In this document: positions 17,489 through 26,433 of the stretch, piece by piece | Position numbering within the stretch: the first letter of the stretch is position 1 | How the letters are laid out: the number at the start of each line of letters is the position of its first letter | DNA from: Methanobacteriota archaeon | Lineage (GTDB): Archaea; Thermoplasmatota; E2; DHVEG-1 | Assembly: GCA_903877165.1 (NCBI GenBank) | Contig: CAIRCU010000012.1 | Span: 1 to 64,000 of the forward strand | Direction: 5' to 3' | Length of the DNA: 64,000 nucleotides | Notes under the pieces: generated by a model | What the model was told of the DNA's origin: nothing | The model's database searches: none | The model's input: only the letters and a program-made list of their open reading frames with translations | Made by a program: the position numbers and the translations under genes

Positions 17489-19156
17489 CTATTTCTCTTT
17501 CTTGCCGCACCCAAGCATAGGGAGATGCAAATCGGAATGCTTGACCAGATCGAGAGCTTCAGGGTACCCAGCATCCGCATGGCGGACGACACCTAAGCCC
17601 GGATCCGTGGTGAACACCCTGGCGATCCGTTCATCGGTCTCCTGCGTGCCGTCGCAGACGACGACCATCCCGGCATGGGTAGAGAACCCAATGCCGACGC
17701 CGCCGCCGTTGTGGATATGCACGCTGTCGGCACCCGCAGCGCAGTTCAGCAGCGCGTTGAGCAGCGGCCAGTCCGCAATCGCATCGCTGCCGTCCCGCAT
17801 CCCTTCCGTCTCCCGGTAGGGCGAGGCGACGCTGCCGGTATCCAAATGATCCCGCGTAATCGCGATCGGCCCGATGTCTCCGCTGCGGACGAGGGCGTTG
17901 ATGGCCAGCGCGAACTTCTTGCGCTCGCCGTACCCCAGCCAGCAGACGCGCGCGGGCAGACCCTGCCAGGGGATGTGTTTCTGCGCAAGGCGAATCCAGT
18001 TCATCAGCACCGTATCTTCCGGGAAGAGCTTTAGGACGAGGGCATCGGTCTTCTTGATGTCGTCAGGGTTCCCGGTGACTGCGATCCAGCGGAACGGGCC
18101 TCGACCGACGCAGAACAACGGCCGGATGTACGCCGCGACGAACCCGGGGTATTGAAACGCGTTCTGAAGACCGGCACGCAAGGCTTGTCCTCGGAGGTTG
18201 TTGCCGTAATCAAACACCACGGACCCCTGGGCTTGAAAATCAAGAAGGGCCTGACAGTGCCGCTTCATGCTTTCCAGCGAGAGAGCGATGTACTCCTCGG
18301 GGTTGGTGTTCCGCAGCTTCACCGCCGCTGGAAGGGACACGCCTGCGTAACCGCAGGGGACGTACCCGTTTAGCTCGTCATGCGCCGATGTCTGATCGGT
18401 GACGATATCCGGGGAGAATCCATCTTTGACCAGTTTCGGAAGCACGTCCGCGCAGTTCCCCAGCAGTCCGAGGGAAAGCGCACGGCGTTTAGAGGCGGCT
18501 TGTGTCACCATCTCGACCGCCTCATCGAGGTCTGTGACCTTGCGGTCGCAGAAGCCGTCTTTGATACGGCGGTCGATACGCTGCTCGTCGCATTCGACGG
18601 CAAGGCAGACGCCGTGGTTCATGGTCACGGCGAGAGGCTGGGCGCCACCCATACCGCCGAGGCCGCCGGTCAGCACGATCTTGCCTGCGAGGTCGCTGTG
18701 GAAGTGTTTCTGGCCGCAGGCCGCGAACGTCTCATAGGTGCCTTGGATAATGCCTTGGGTGCCGATGTAACACCAGGAGCCCGCGGTCATCTGGCCGTAC
18801 ATGGTGAGGCCTTGGGCTTCAAGTTTGCGGAAGTGTTCCCAGGTGCTCCAGTGGGGGACGAGGTTGGCGTTCGCGATGAGGACGCGGGGTGCAGTAGTCC
18901 AGGTTCTGAACACGGCGACGGGTTTGCCGGACTGCACGACCATGGTCTCGTCGTCGTGGAGTTCTTTGAGGGTGCGGACGAGTGCGTCGTAGCACTCCCA
19001 GTCGCGTGCCGCTTTCCCGGTGCCGCCGTACACGATGAGGTCGTTAGGCAGCTCTGCGTTCTCAAGGTTGTTTTCCAGCATGCGCAAAATGGCTTCTTGC
19101 TTCCAACCGCGGCACCGTAGCTTGTTCCCGCGGTGAGCTGTAATCGTCCGTGACAT
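17489..19156 (-). CDS. hutU: urocanate hydratase
   Basis: The 555-residue NAD-dependent enzyme converts urocanate to imidazolone propionate. Recognised segments are the N-terminal [37 protein letters not shown], the [19 protein letters not shown] region, the dinucleotide-binding [19 protein letters not shown], and the C-terminal [18 protein letters not shown]. The length equals bacterial HutU. The TATA box at about 19186-19195 (minus strand) predicts a leader of only a few bases. The gene faces hutH tail to tail across a 162-base AT-rich gap, so the two are separate transcripts. The next pathway genes, hutI and a formiminoglutamate-handling enzyme, are not in the window. Confidence 0.95.
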   Translation of the reverse strand: MSRTITAHRGNKLRCRGWKQEAILRMLENNLENAELPNDLIVYGGTGKAARDWECYDALVRTLKELHDDETMVVQSGKPVAVFRTWTTAPRVLIANANLVPHWSTWEHFRKLEAQGLTMYGQMTAGSWCYIGTQGIIQGTYETFAACGQKHFHSDLAGKIVLTGGLGGMGGAQPLAVTMNHGVCLAVECDEQRIDRRIKDGFCDRKVTDLDEAVEMVTQAASKRRALSLGLLGNCADVLPKLVKDGFSPDIVTDQTSAHDELNGYVPCGYAGVSLPAAVKLRNTNPEEYIALSLESMKRHCQALLDFQAQGSVVFDYGNNLRGQALRAGLQNAFQYPGFVAAYIRPLFCVGRGPFRWIAVTGNPDDIKKTDALVLKLFPEDTVLMNWIRLAQKHIPWQGLPARVCWLGYGERKKFALAINALVRSGDIGPIAITRDHLDTGSVASPYRETEGMRDGSDAIADWPLLNALLNCAAGADSVHIHNGGGVGIGFSTHAGMVVVCDGTQETDERIARVFTTDPGLGVVRHADAGYPEALDLVKHSDLHLPMLGCGKKEK

Positions 19157-19185
19157 AAACGTCGTCGCACTACATCATCGTGTAT

Positions 19186-19195
19186 GATAAAAAGA
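19186..19195 (-). promoter_or_regulatory. TATA box of hutU
   Basis: On the minus strand this reads CTTTTTATCAT, about 34 bases before the ATG at 19156. Confidence 0.5.
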
Positions 19196-19343
19196 TTACA
19201 GAACGTTATGTAAGAAAAGGGAAGGACGGCTGGCCTCACTAGGAGGGGATGGGATGCACTCTAACAAAACAACAACTACCAGCCCAATTCCTTCCAAGCA
19301 ACAATAAGCATAACCCCTTTATAATAATTTCGGCACCCGGTGA

Positions 19344-19559
19344 CTATATAAAGGAAATACTGACGACGTTACTGCCGCGCAGGATGATGCGGCCGAGGCG
19401 TTTCTTTGCCTCCTCCTTGCTTTCCTCCACATCATCTAGCACGAGATTCATGTACTCGTCGAAGCCAAGCAGCTTGCCTTCGATATGCCGGCCATCCTTG
19501 AGCAGCAGGCTGACCTTCTGGTCCACCGACTTCTCCAGGACATCAAGTGGAAGCGTCAT
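19344..19559 (-). CDS. archaeal Sm-like RNA-binding protein (SmAP/Lsm)
   Basis: The 71-residue protein is a complete Sm fold: Sm1 motif in VSLLLKDGRHIEGKLLGFDEYMNLVLDD, an acidic linker EESKEEAKK, and Sm2 motif IILRGSNVVSISF. Sm-like proteins form hexameric or heptameric rings that bind U-rich RNA. The transcript should be almost leaderless, with a TATA box at about 19583-19591. The partner gene often found downstream in archaea (ribosomal protein L37e) is absent; the 187 bases between this gene and hutU hold no reading frame that I can support. Confidence 0.93.
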   Translation of the reverse strand: MTLPLDVLEKSVDQKVSLLLKDGRHIEGKLLGFDEYMNLVLDDVEESKEEAKKRLGRIILRGSNVVSISFI

Positions 19560-19582
19560 GCCACACAGTAAGATAGTACCCT

Positions 19583-19591
19583 TTTTTAAAC
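19583..19591 (-). promoter_or_regulatory. TATA box of the Sm-like protein gene
   Basis: On the minus strand it reads TTTAAAAAA, about 28 bases before the ATG at 19559, predicting a leaderless mRNA. Confidence 0.6.
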
Positions 19592-19628
19592 CTATCCGTT
19601 GACCAGGAGGAGAACCGTACAGGGCTCT

Positions 19629-21050
19629 CTAGGAGTATCCCCCAAGCTGCAGGCTGGGGTCTCCGAGCAGCACCCAGGAGCTGATGACCTTGGAGTCGAT
19701 CCAGGTGTCTGAGCCGCCCAGGCCGCCCGAATCAACAGGGTAGGTCGCGCCGTACCATTTCAGGGCTGCAGCCCATACATCGCCCAGCCGCAGGCTGTGG
19801 TTGTGGCCGTACGCGTTGAAGAACGCGACCTCGAGCTCGTTGATACCGCCATGGAACGAATGCTTATCCTCCTTGGTGAACCCCAGGGCGGTGACGCCGA
19901 TCGTGCCGACGGTGCCACCGTTACGGACGGACAGTGACCGCTCACCCCAGCACTCTGGGACGTACTCCTGCCGCCAGCGCAATGTATAATTTAAGAGACG
20001 CCGCAGGCAGACATCGAACTGGCAGTTATGGCAGCCGCTCACAATGCAGACCGGCAGCCGATCGTGGTTGCGGAGTTTACGCATGTCGTTGGTGTTCGGT
20101 CCCTGGATGAACGCGGTACTGTTGAACGGGTGGTTCCCCCACTGTTTAGGGCTCCCATGCCCGACGAGGTAGACGAACCCAAAGCCCTGATGGAAGACCT
20201 TGATGACGTCATCCTTCGACTGGAACGTCAGGTTCGAGGCATAGAGTCGAGTCGGGGTGAACCCGGTCATGTTCTCGATGGCGCGGTCCCCGTAGTATTC
20301 CCCTTCGCAGCCCGTCCAGTTCGGGTTCTCACTCTGAGGGTAGGTGTCGCCCGCGACCACGAGCATCGTGGGGAACCAGGTTGAGGTCGCCGCGGTCGTC
20401 TCATACGCGATAATCTTATTGACTTCCGTTTTTACTTCACGGACCGAGCGGCAGGGGAGACGCCCGACCGCGATATCCGGTGTGTAATCGATGCCGGTGT
20501 CAAGCGCAGGTTGATTCGGATGCCACTCGCCGTACAATCCGTTCTCATTGGAATCCCAGGTGGAGAACCCGCCTGTGGAGTTGTAGATGTCGGCGAAATA
20601 CAGGTCGCTGAGGAACGTGGTGTCCCAGTCATCACTTGAGCTCTCGTACCGGACAGGGCAGTACCAGGTGTTCGCGATCTGGCTGCTGCGCCCGCCGACA
20701 AGCAGCACGTAATGGATGCCCCATTCCTTGACCGCCTCGGCGATGAAATACTTGACTTTCTCGGCATTATCCCGGCCCTGCCAGAAGGTATGTTGGTAGA
20801 CGTCATTGAGGGTCTCAAGGCGGGTCGTCATGCCCATGGTCTGCTTGTGTTTCACGAGCGGCTGCAAGGCATGGACGAATTGTTGAGGCGCGATGATCAG
20901 AAGTTGATAGACTCCTGGCCCCAGGCTGATAGTACGGACGATGGAGGATGGGGACGTCGTCGGCTGCGCGAACATAGCGGTCTGCGTCGTACTCACCAGC
21001 AGGATAGTCGTGAGGAGAAGAATGGTTTTCTTTGGGATGTGATACGTCAT
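19629..21050 (-). CDS. secreted C25 (gingipain-like) cysteine peptidase, copy 1
   Basis: This 473-residue protein has a signal peptide (hydrophobic residues 9-26). The catalytic domain begins near residue 47 (YQLLIIAPQQFVHALQPL). The His/Cys pair typical of clan CD peptidases is visible as H298 in VYLVGHGSPKQWG and C340 in PVCIVSGCHNCQFD. Between them and before are family segments DIAVGRLPCRSVREV and VVAGDTYPQSENPNWTG. The C-terminus ends in WVLLGDPSLQLGGYS. No membrane anchor or long prodomain is present. It lies just downstream of a paralogue on the same strand (70-base gap with its own TATA-like AT-rich stretch). The likely role is extracellular protein breakdown; the cleavage specificity is unknown. 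Confidence 0.85.
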   Translation of the reverse strand: MTYHIPKKTILLLTTILLVSTTQTAMFAQPTTSPSSIVRTISLGPGVYQLLIIAPQQFVHALQPLVKHKQTMGMTTRLETLNDVYQHTFWQGRDNAEKVKYFIAEAVKEWGIHYVLLVGGRSSQIANTWYCPVRYESSSDDWDTTFLSDLYFADIYNSTGGFSTWDSNENGLYGEWHPNQPALDTGIDYTPDIAVGRLPCRSVREVKTEVNKIIAYETTAATSTWFPTMLVVAGDTYPQSENPNWTGCEGEYYGDRAIENMTGFTPTRLYASNLTFQSKDDVIKVFHQGFGFVYLVGHGSPKQWGNHPFNSTAFIQGPNTNDMRKLRNHDRLPVCIVSGCHNCQFDVCLRRLLNYTLRWRQEYVPECWGERSLSVRNGGTVGTIGVTALGFTKEDKHSFHGGINELEVAFFNAYGHNHSLRLGDVWAAALKWYGATYPVDSGGLGGSDTWIDSKVISSWVLLGDPSLQLGGYS

Positions 21051-21080
21051 TGGTTATTCCCCTATTCTCATCGTCCTCTA

Positions 21081-21090
21081 CCTTAATAAA
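21081..21090 (-). promoter_or_regulatory. probable TATA box of C25 peptidase copy 1
   Basis: TTTATTAAGG on the minus strand, about 35 bases before the ATG at 21050, within a run of A/T. Confidence 0.4.
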
Positions 21091-21120
21091 TTTTTATGAA
21101 GAAATTAATAAAAAAAAAGG

Positions 21121-22572
21121 TTACGAGGTGGGTGGGTAGCCACCAATCTTGAGGCTCGGGTCGCCGAATAACGCCCACTGTTGGACGGTCTTCGCGTCAA
21201 TCGCGAAGTCCCAGGCTGCCTTCGTCTGCCAGTTGACGGGGTAGTGGTTGAGGTAGTCTCGGATTGTGTTGCCCCAGGCCTTCCCCAGGATGTCGGTGTG
21301 GTTCGTGCCGACTTCGTAGAAGAACGTTGGCTCCATGTAGTCCCCGGCTCCGCTGAACGACTGTTTGTCCTCTTTGGACATGCCCAGACCGGTGCAGCCG
21401 ATGGTGGCGATCGCACCGCCACGGCTGAGGCGGGTCATCTTCCATCCCCAGCACTCAGGGACCCAGGTGTATTTCCAGAATTCGCCGGAGTTCGTCTTGT
21501 TCCCCGTGAAGTAGCGGATCCCATAGGTCAGTAGGCCGCGAAGGATGTTGCGGGATGTCACGTCGAACTCGTTGTTGTGGCAGCCGCCGACCACGCAGAT
21601 CGGCAACATGTCGCCGTTGCGAAGACGATCCATTCTCCGTGTATTGAGTCCTTCGAGCCAGGCGGTCGAGTTCTCCGGATGGGTCGTCCATGCGTAGGCA
21701 TTCCCATGGCCTTCGAAGAAAAGGAACCCGCAGCCGTTATTGACCGCTCGTACGATGTCTTTGAATCCTGTGAGCGTCTGGTCGGACGTCCAGAGCTTCA
21801 CCGGGGTGAAACCGGTCATGTTGTCGAGAGCCTGCTGGGTGTTGACTTCTCCTTCGCAGCCGGTCCAGTTCGGGTTCTCGGACTGCGGATAGGTGTCCCC
21901 GGCGCAGACGACCATGCGGTGATACCAGGTCGTGTTATATGCGGTAGTCTCGTAGGTGATGATCTTGTGCACCATGGTGCGGACTTCGCCGGTGTTGCGA
22001 CAGGCGAGCCGGCCGACGTACACATCGGGGTACAGGTCGATGTTGGGGTCCGCTGCGGTCGCACCGAACCATTCGCCGAACCGCCCGTTGTTGTTCGTAT
22101 CCCAACTGGAGAAGCTCCCGTTGCTATCGTAGATGTCCGCGTAGTACAGCTCGGAGATAAAGCGCGGCTCCGTCCAGAATGTGTTGTTGTCCGCGTTGTA
22201 GACATACCGGATTGGCATCTGGGTGTAGTCCCCGACCAGCATGACGTAGGTGATTCCCCATGCTTCGATCGCGTCTTTGATGAAGTACTTGATTTTCTCC
22301 GGGTTATCCCGGCCCTGCCAAAAGGTCTGCTGATAGACCTGCTGGAGCGTCACCAGTTTGGTTTTCACACCGACGCTGTCCTTATGGACGACCAGCGGCC
22401 GTAGCTCCCGGACATACTGTTTCGGCGTGATGATGAGCAAATCATAGGTGGAGATGGTCTTTGGCTGGCTCGTGGAAGGTTTTAGGTCCGCATTTTGGGC
22501 AAGTGTGATTTGCCCCAGGAAAAACAGGCTGCAGAGAAGAGCAAAAAGGATGCGTGTGCCCATATGGTTCAT
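21121..22572 (-). CDS. secreted C25 (gingipain-like) cysteine peptidase, copy 2
   Basis: This 483-residue paralogue of the next gene on the strand shares its layout. It has a signal peptide to about residue 25, a catalytic domain starting at YDLLIITPKQYVRELRPL, the catalytic His at H289 (FFEGHGNAYAWTTHPENS) and the catalytic Cys at C331 (MLPICVVGGCHNNEFD). The shared segment VVCAGDTYPQSENPNWTGCEGE and the C-terminal WALLGDPSLKIGGYPP show a recent duplication relative to the two more distant C25 genes in the window. A GGGGGT tract just before the ATG at 22572 may be the ribosome-binding site; a second ATG three codons later is possible. Confidence 0.85.
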   Translation of the reverse strand: MNHMGTRILFALLCSLFFLGQITLAQNADLKPSTSQPKTISTYDLLIITPKQYVRELRPLVVHKDSVGVKTKLVTLQQVYQQTFWQGRDNPEKIKYFIKDAIEAWGITYVMLVGDYTQMPIRYVYNADNNTFWTEPRFISELYYADIYDSNGSFSSWDTNNNGRFGEWFGATAADPNIDLYPDVYVGRLACRNTGEVRTMVHKIITYETTAYNTTWYHRMVVCAGDTYPQSENPNWTGCEGEVNTQQALDNMTGFTPVKLWTSDQTLTGFKDIVRAVNNGCGFLFFEGHGNAYAWTTHPENSTAWLEGLNTRRMDRLRNGDMLPICVVGGCHNNEFDVTSRNILRGLLTYGIRYFTGNKTNSGEFWKYTWVPECWGWKMTRLSRGGAIATIGCTGLGMSKEDKQSFSGAGDYMEPTFFYEVGTNHTDILGKAWGNTIRDYLNHYPVNWQTKAAWDFAIDAKTVQQWALFGDPSLKIGGYPPTS

Positions 22573-22644
22573 GGTTTACCCCCAGTATCAATATCCCTGC
22601 ATATTAATAAATATTTGTACAATATGGTGTGAGGCTCGAGGAAT

Positions 22645-22653
22645 GTTTTTATA
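22645..22653 (+). promoter_or_regulatory. TATA box of the HAD phosphatase gene
   Basis: TTTTTATAG, about 31 bases before the ATG at 22680; leaderless mRNA predicted. Confidence 0.6.
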
Positions 22654-22679
22654 GAGGTTGGGAATAGCCCCTCGTTGAC

Positions 22680-23417
22680 ATGAAACAGCAGTGTTCCTAT
22701 CCATGTTATCGAATCGGCCATCTGCCGGTTCAGAAACCGCCCAGGGTTCCGGCGTTAATTCGCCTGGTCGTCTTCGACATGGACGGCGTGCTGCTGGATA
22801 CGCCGAGTTCCTGGCGGCACATCCATACTTATTTTCATACCACGAACGACGAGTCGGTGACGACGTACCTCCGGGGAGAGATCGATGACGCGGAGTTCAT
22901 CCGCCGTGACGTCTCCTTATGGCGGGATCATGGTCGCTTGGTGAAAAAGGAGACGGTCGTCCGCATTCTTGAAGATATTCCGTTCATGCCGGGTGCGGAG
23001 GAGTGCATCAAGACGCTGTCGTCGTGTGGCATCCAGACGGCGATTGTGAGTGCCGGACTCGATTTTCTTGCGGTTCGGGTCGCTGAGACCCTCGGCATCG
23101 GTTATGTGCAGGCAAACGGTATCCGGACGGATCGGCGAGGGCGGCTGACTGGTGAAGGCATCGTGGTCGTCCGTTTGACACGCAAGGAGGAGAACGTCCG
23201 ATGGCTGTCTCAGGAGACCAAGATTCCTCTTTCGGAGTGCGTGGCGGTCGGGAATTCGTGTTTTGATATCCCGATGTTTGAGGTCGCTGGGTTCGGGGTG
23301 GCGTTTAGTCCCGATGATGTCTGTGTGAGGGCTGCCGCGGACGCGGTGGTTGAGCGTAAGGATCTTCGCGACGTGCTGATGGTGCTGAATCCCTACATGA
23401 AGATCACTTCGCCATGA
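22680..23417 (+). CDS. HAD-superfamily phosphatase, phosphoserine-phosphatase-like
   Basis: This 245-residue protein has HAD motif I as VVFDMDGVLLDTPSSW (nucleophile Asp near residue 33). Motif II is AIVSAGLDFLA, and the motif III/IV region is KIPLSECVAVGNSCFDIPMFEVAG. The helical cap sits between motifs I and II (TYLRGEIDDAEFIRRDVSLWRD), as in SerB-like enzymes, and a DRRGRLTGEG segment is also shared with SerB. The substrate could be phosphoserine, but many HAD relatives with this cap act on other phosphates, so only the class is given. The predicted transcript start almost coincides with the ATG at 22680. The gene is divergent from C25 peptidase copy 2. Confidence 0.8.
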   Translation: MKQQCSYPCYRIGHLPVQKPPRVPALIRLVVFDMDGVLLDTPSSWRHIHTYFHTTNDESVTTYLRGEIDDAEFIRRDVSLWRDHGRLVKKETVVRILEDIPFMPGAEECIKTLSSCGIQTAIVSAGLDFLAVRVAETLGIGYVQANGIRTDRRGRLTGEGIVVVRLTRKEENVRWLSQETKIPLSECVAVGNSCFDIPMFEVAGFGVAFSPDDVCVRAAADAVVERKDLRDVLMVLNPYMKITSP

Positions 23418-23524
23418 GCACCCCTGACTCTATTAGAAGGGGTCTGCGGTTCGCTTGAATGGAAGGCAGTACGGCTCGTTTCGCAATCTATGAAATACCA
23501 CGGTGCAACCGGGTAGGGATAAGG

Positions 23525-23534
23525 TTTTTAATAG
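23525..23534 (+). promoter_or_regulatory. TATA box of the SRP54 gene
   Basis: TTTTTAATAG, about 32 bases before the ATG at 23562. Confidence 0.55.
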
Positions 23535-23561
23535 GGAGTCGTCATTGAAGGCGGAGAACCT

Positions 23562-24893
23562 ATGGTGCTCGATAACCTCGGCGATTCACTGAAACGGACG
23601 ATCAAGAAGATAGCGAACGCGGCCCACGTGGACGCAGCGCTTGTCAAGGAAGTCGTCCGTGATATCCAGCGGGCGTTGCTGCAAGCGGATGTGAACGTGA
23701 AGCTCGTGCTGGCTCTCTCGAAGAAGATCGAGCAGCGGGCGCTGGAGGAGAAGCCGCCGGCGGGGATGAGCAACCGCGAGCACGTCATCCATATCGTGTA
23801 CGAAGAGCTCGTCAACATCCTTGGTGCCTCCCGTGAACTTCCTATGAAGAAGCAGATCATCATGATGGTCGGCTTATACGGGCAGGGGAAGACCACGACC
23901 TGCGGCAAGCTTGCGATTTATTTCAAACGCAAAGGACTGCGGCCGGCGCTGATCGCCGGGGACATCCATCGTCCCGCGGCCTACGAGCAGCTCCAGCAGA
24001 TCGCCGCCCAGGTCGAAGTCCCGTTCTACGGCGAGAAAGGGGCGAAGAACGCGGTCAAGGTCATTGAGAACGGCATGGACAAGTTCAAGCGGACCGCGGA
24101 TGTGATTATTGTTGATACCTCGGGTCGGCATAAGCTCGAGGACGACCTTATCGGTGAGATGAAAGCGATTTTCAAGGCGATCAAGCCTGACGAGAAGCTC
24201 CTGGTCATAGATGCGGCGATGGGTCAGCAGTCCGGGCCGCAGGCGAAGGCGTTCAACGACGCCATCGGCATCACCGGGATCGTGCTGACGAAGCTGGATG
24301 GGACCGCGAAGGGCGGTGGTGCGCTCAGCGCATCCTCTGAGGTCGGCGCCCCGATCGTCTTCGTCGGGACCGGGGAGCATTCCGCGGATTTCGAACGGTT
24401 CGACCCCTCCGGGTTCATCTCACGGTTATTGGGCATGGGGGATCTGAAATCCCTGCTGGAGCGGGCCGAGGAGTCCATGAAGGGCCAGGATGCCGAGGCT
24501 ACCGCGCGCAAACTCATGTCCGGGAAGTTCAATCTCAACGACATGTGCTCGCAGATGGACATGATCGCTAACATGGGTCCCCTGTCCAAGGTCGCGGAGA
24601 TGCTGCCGCTTGGTCTGTCCGGGAAAGTCAAGGATGCGGACATGCAGGAGACGCAGCGCCGACTCGCGCGCTTCAAGATTATCCTCAGTTCCATGACGAA
24701 CGAGGAGCGGGAGAAACCGGAGCTCATCCAGGCCGCACGGATCCGGCGTATCGCGAAAGGCGCTGGCGTCGAGAACAAGGACGTCAAGGAAGTCCTGCGG
24801 TACTACAACCAGATGAAGCGGATGATGAAGGGGTTCTCCAGCGACCGTAAGATGCGCCGCAGCCTCATGCGTCAGCTCGATGTCGGCAAATAA
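23562..24893 (+). CDS. srp54: signal recognition particle GTPase SRP54
   Basis: This 443-residue protein is the SRP subunit that binds signal peptides and SRP RNA and docks to FtsY. The N-domain covers residues 1-95, with ALLQADVNVKLV. The G-domain P-loop is GLYGQGKTTT (104-113), with GDIHRPAAYEQL, IIVDTSGRHKLE and TKLDGTAKGGGAL. The M-domain (about 325-443) is methionine-rich, with ending RMMKGFSSDRKMRRSLMRQL that includes the RNA-binding helix. The length is typical for archaea. The downstream glycerate kinase frame overlaps its end if the upstream start is used, so the two may share a transcript. Confidence 0.96.
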   Translation: MVLDNLGDSLKRTIKKIANAAHVDAALVKEVVRDIQRALLQADVNVKLVLALSKKIEQRALEEKPPAGMSNREHVIHIVYEELVNILGASRELPMKKQIIMMVGLYGQGKTTTCGKLAIYFKRKGLRPALIAGDIHRPAAYEQLQQIAAQVEVPFYGEKGAKNAVKVIENGMDKFKRTADVIIVDTSGRHKLEDDLIGEMKAIFKAIKPDEKLLVIDAAMGQQSGPQAKAFNDAIGITGIVLTKLDGTAKGGGALSASSEVGAPIVFVGTGEHSADFERFDPSGFISRLLGMGDLKSLLERAEESMKGQDAEATARKLMSGKFNLNDMCSQMDMIANMGPLSKVAEMLPLGLSGKVKDADMQETQRRLARFKIILSSMTNEEREKPELIQAARIRRIAKGAGVENKDVKEVLRYYNQMKRMMKGFSSDRKMRRSLMRQLDVGK

Positions 24894-24915
24894 AAAAAAA
24901 TGTTCTGGGATCTGG

Positions 24916-26244
24916 ATGCTGTTCACCAACGCAGAGGCCCTGATTGCGAACGGATGCACGCCACAGCTGCGTCAGAAACGGGCGGACGCGCTCACGATAT
25001 GTGCGGCCGCAATAGACGCGGTTGACCCCTATCGGGTCTGCAAATCCATATTGTCGTCAGGTAGATTGACGCACGAGACAGCCTCGCTTGATTTCTCCTC
25101 ATTTTCAAATATTTATCTCGTGGCCTTTGGGAAAGCAAGCCTGGGGATGGCGAAGGCGGCGACGGAGGCGCTTCCTGTGCGTCGTGGCGTCGTCATCAGT
25201 CCCACACCCGCCCTGTCATCGATGAAAACGGTCGAGGTGTTCGTCGGCGGACATCCGCTCCCCACACAAGACAGTCTTCAGGGCACGGAGAACGCGTTGG
25301 CCCTGCTGCGGCAAGTGGGTGCCAAAGACTGCGTCCTGGTCCTTATCTCCGGTGGCGGATCTTCCCTGCTGGAAAAACCCTGCATCCCGCTGGATGATTT
25401 GAGGAAATTAACCGAGGTGCTGCTGGCTTCAGGTGCGACCATTGACGAGCTCAACATCGTCCGCAAACACCTCAGTTACGTGAAAGGCGGGCAGCTCATC
25501 CCGTTGACGAAGGCGACCGTGGTTGCCTTGATCATTTCCGATGTCGTCAATGATCCTTTCGAATCGATTGCATCAGGTCCGACTGCTCCCGACCCATCGA
25601 CGTTCCACGATGCCGTCGCGGTTCTTAAGAAGTACAATATATCGGGCCGGATACCTGCGAGCGTCGTCGAGTACCTCTCGCGGGGATTGTCTGGGGCTGT
25701 TCCCGAGACCCCTAAGCCGTCCGACCCCTGCTTTGCCCGTGTCCATAACGTGCTCGTCGCCAACAACACGTTAGCCTGCCATGCTGCGGCAACAGCTGCC
25801 ACGAACCTTGGGTATTCCTCGGTGGTGGCCTCCACGTCGGTCACAGGCGAGGCGCGGCAGGTCGGTCAGATGCTCGTGCAGAAGGCGAAGGAAAACCCAG
25901 GATGTGGCATCGCAGTCATCACCGGCGGCGAGACGACGGTCCGCGTCATGGGAAAGGGTCAGGGTGGGCGAAACCAGGAGCTCGTCCTGGGCGCCATCCG
26001 GGAGCTTGCAGGAACCGAGATGGTACTCGCGTCCTGCGCGACGGACGGTGTTGACGGGAGGTCTCCTGCTGCGGGTGCCGTGGCAGACGGCTGTTCGCTC
26101 TCTCGTGCCTCGAACGCCCGGCTGAATCCCGAGGAGTACCTCCATCGGAATGATTCCTATGCGTTTTTCTCCCCTCTTGGCGACTGTCTTCTGAGCGGAC
26201 CGACGGGAACGAACGTGATGGACCTTCATATCCTGCTGCAGTAA
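24916..26244 (+). CDS. glycerate 2-kinase, MOFRL family
   Basis: About 442 residues. This family phosphorylates D-glycerate to 2-phosphoglycerate, feeding the lower glycolytic pathway. Features are FGKASLGMAKAATEAL, VFVGGHPLPTQDSLQGTENAL, LVLISGGGSSLLEKP, LNIVRKHLSYVKGGQL, and the C-terminal MOFRL domain with ITGGETTVRVMGKGQGGRNQEL and CATDGVDGRSPAAGAVADG. The frame is open from 24880, but the ATG at 24916 gives the usual family start and avoids overlap with srp54. A GCCTC-GGGG-GAGGC hairpin at 26246-26259 follows the stop. Confidence 0.88.
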   Translation: MLFTNAEALIANGCTPQLRQKRADALTICAAAIDAVDPYRVCKSILSSGRLTHETASLDFSSFSNIYLVAFGKASLGMAKAATEALPVRRGVVISPTPALSSMKTVEVFVGGHPLPTQDSLQGTENALALLRQVGAKDCVLVLISGGGSSLLEKPCIPLDDLRKLTEVLLASGATIDELNIVRKHLSYVKGGQLIPLTKATVVALIISDVVNDPFESIASGPTAPDPSTFHDAVAVLKKYNISGRIPASVVEYLSRGLSGAVPETPKPSDPCFARVHNVLVANNTLACHAAATAATNLGYSSVVASTSVTGEARQVGQMLVQKAKENPGCGIAVITGGETTVRVMGKGQGGRNQELVLGAIRELAGTEMVLASCATDGVDGRSPAAGAVADGCSLSRASNARLNPEEYLHRNDSYAFFSPLGDCLLSGPTGTNVMDLHILLQ

Positions 26245-26378
26245 GGCCTCGGGGGAGGCATCCCGTAACTTTATAAAGGTCGTTTTTGATATCTGCTCAT
26301 CAAAAAACTGTTCCATAACTAATATATAAAGACAGTGAATAAAAGAGTTGGGATGACACTCTCAGATGCAAACCGAAA

Positions 26379-26387
26379 GTTTATAAG
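26379..26387 (+). promoter_or_regulatory. TATA box of the beta-propeller surface-protein gene
   Basis: GTTTATAAG is preceded by the BRE-like CCGAAA. It is about 50 bases before the ATG at 26434; the CCGGAG at 26423-26428 can act as ribosome-binding site. Two further TATA-like elements occur in the same 190-base gap, TTTATAAAG near 26270 and ATATATAAAG near 26321. Confidence 0.55.
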
Positions 26388-26433
26388 GAGTTAACGAAAT
26401 ATAAAGAAAAAAAAATTTATATCCGGAGCGCCT

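Noticed and set aside
19160-19343. Possible RNA gene between hutU and the Sm-like protein gene
   Set aside because: I could not find tRNA arms, box C/D motifs or a convincing stem; only TATA-like AT stretches.
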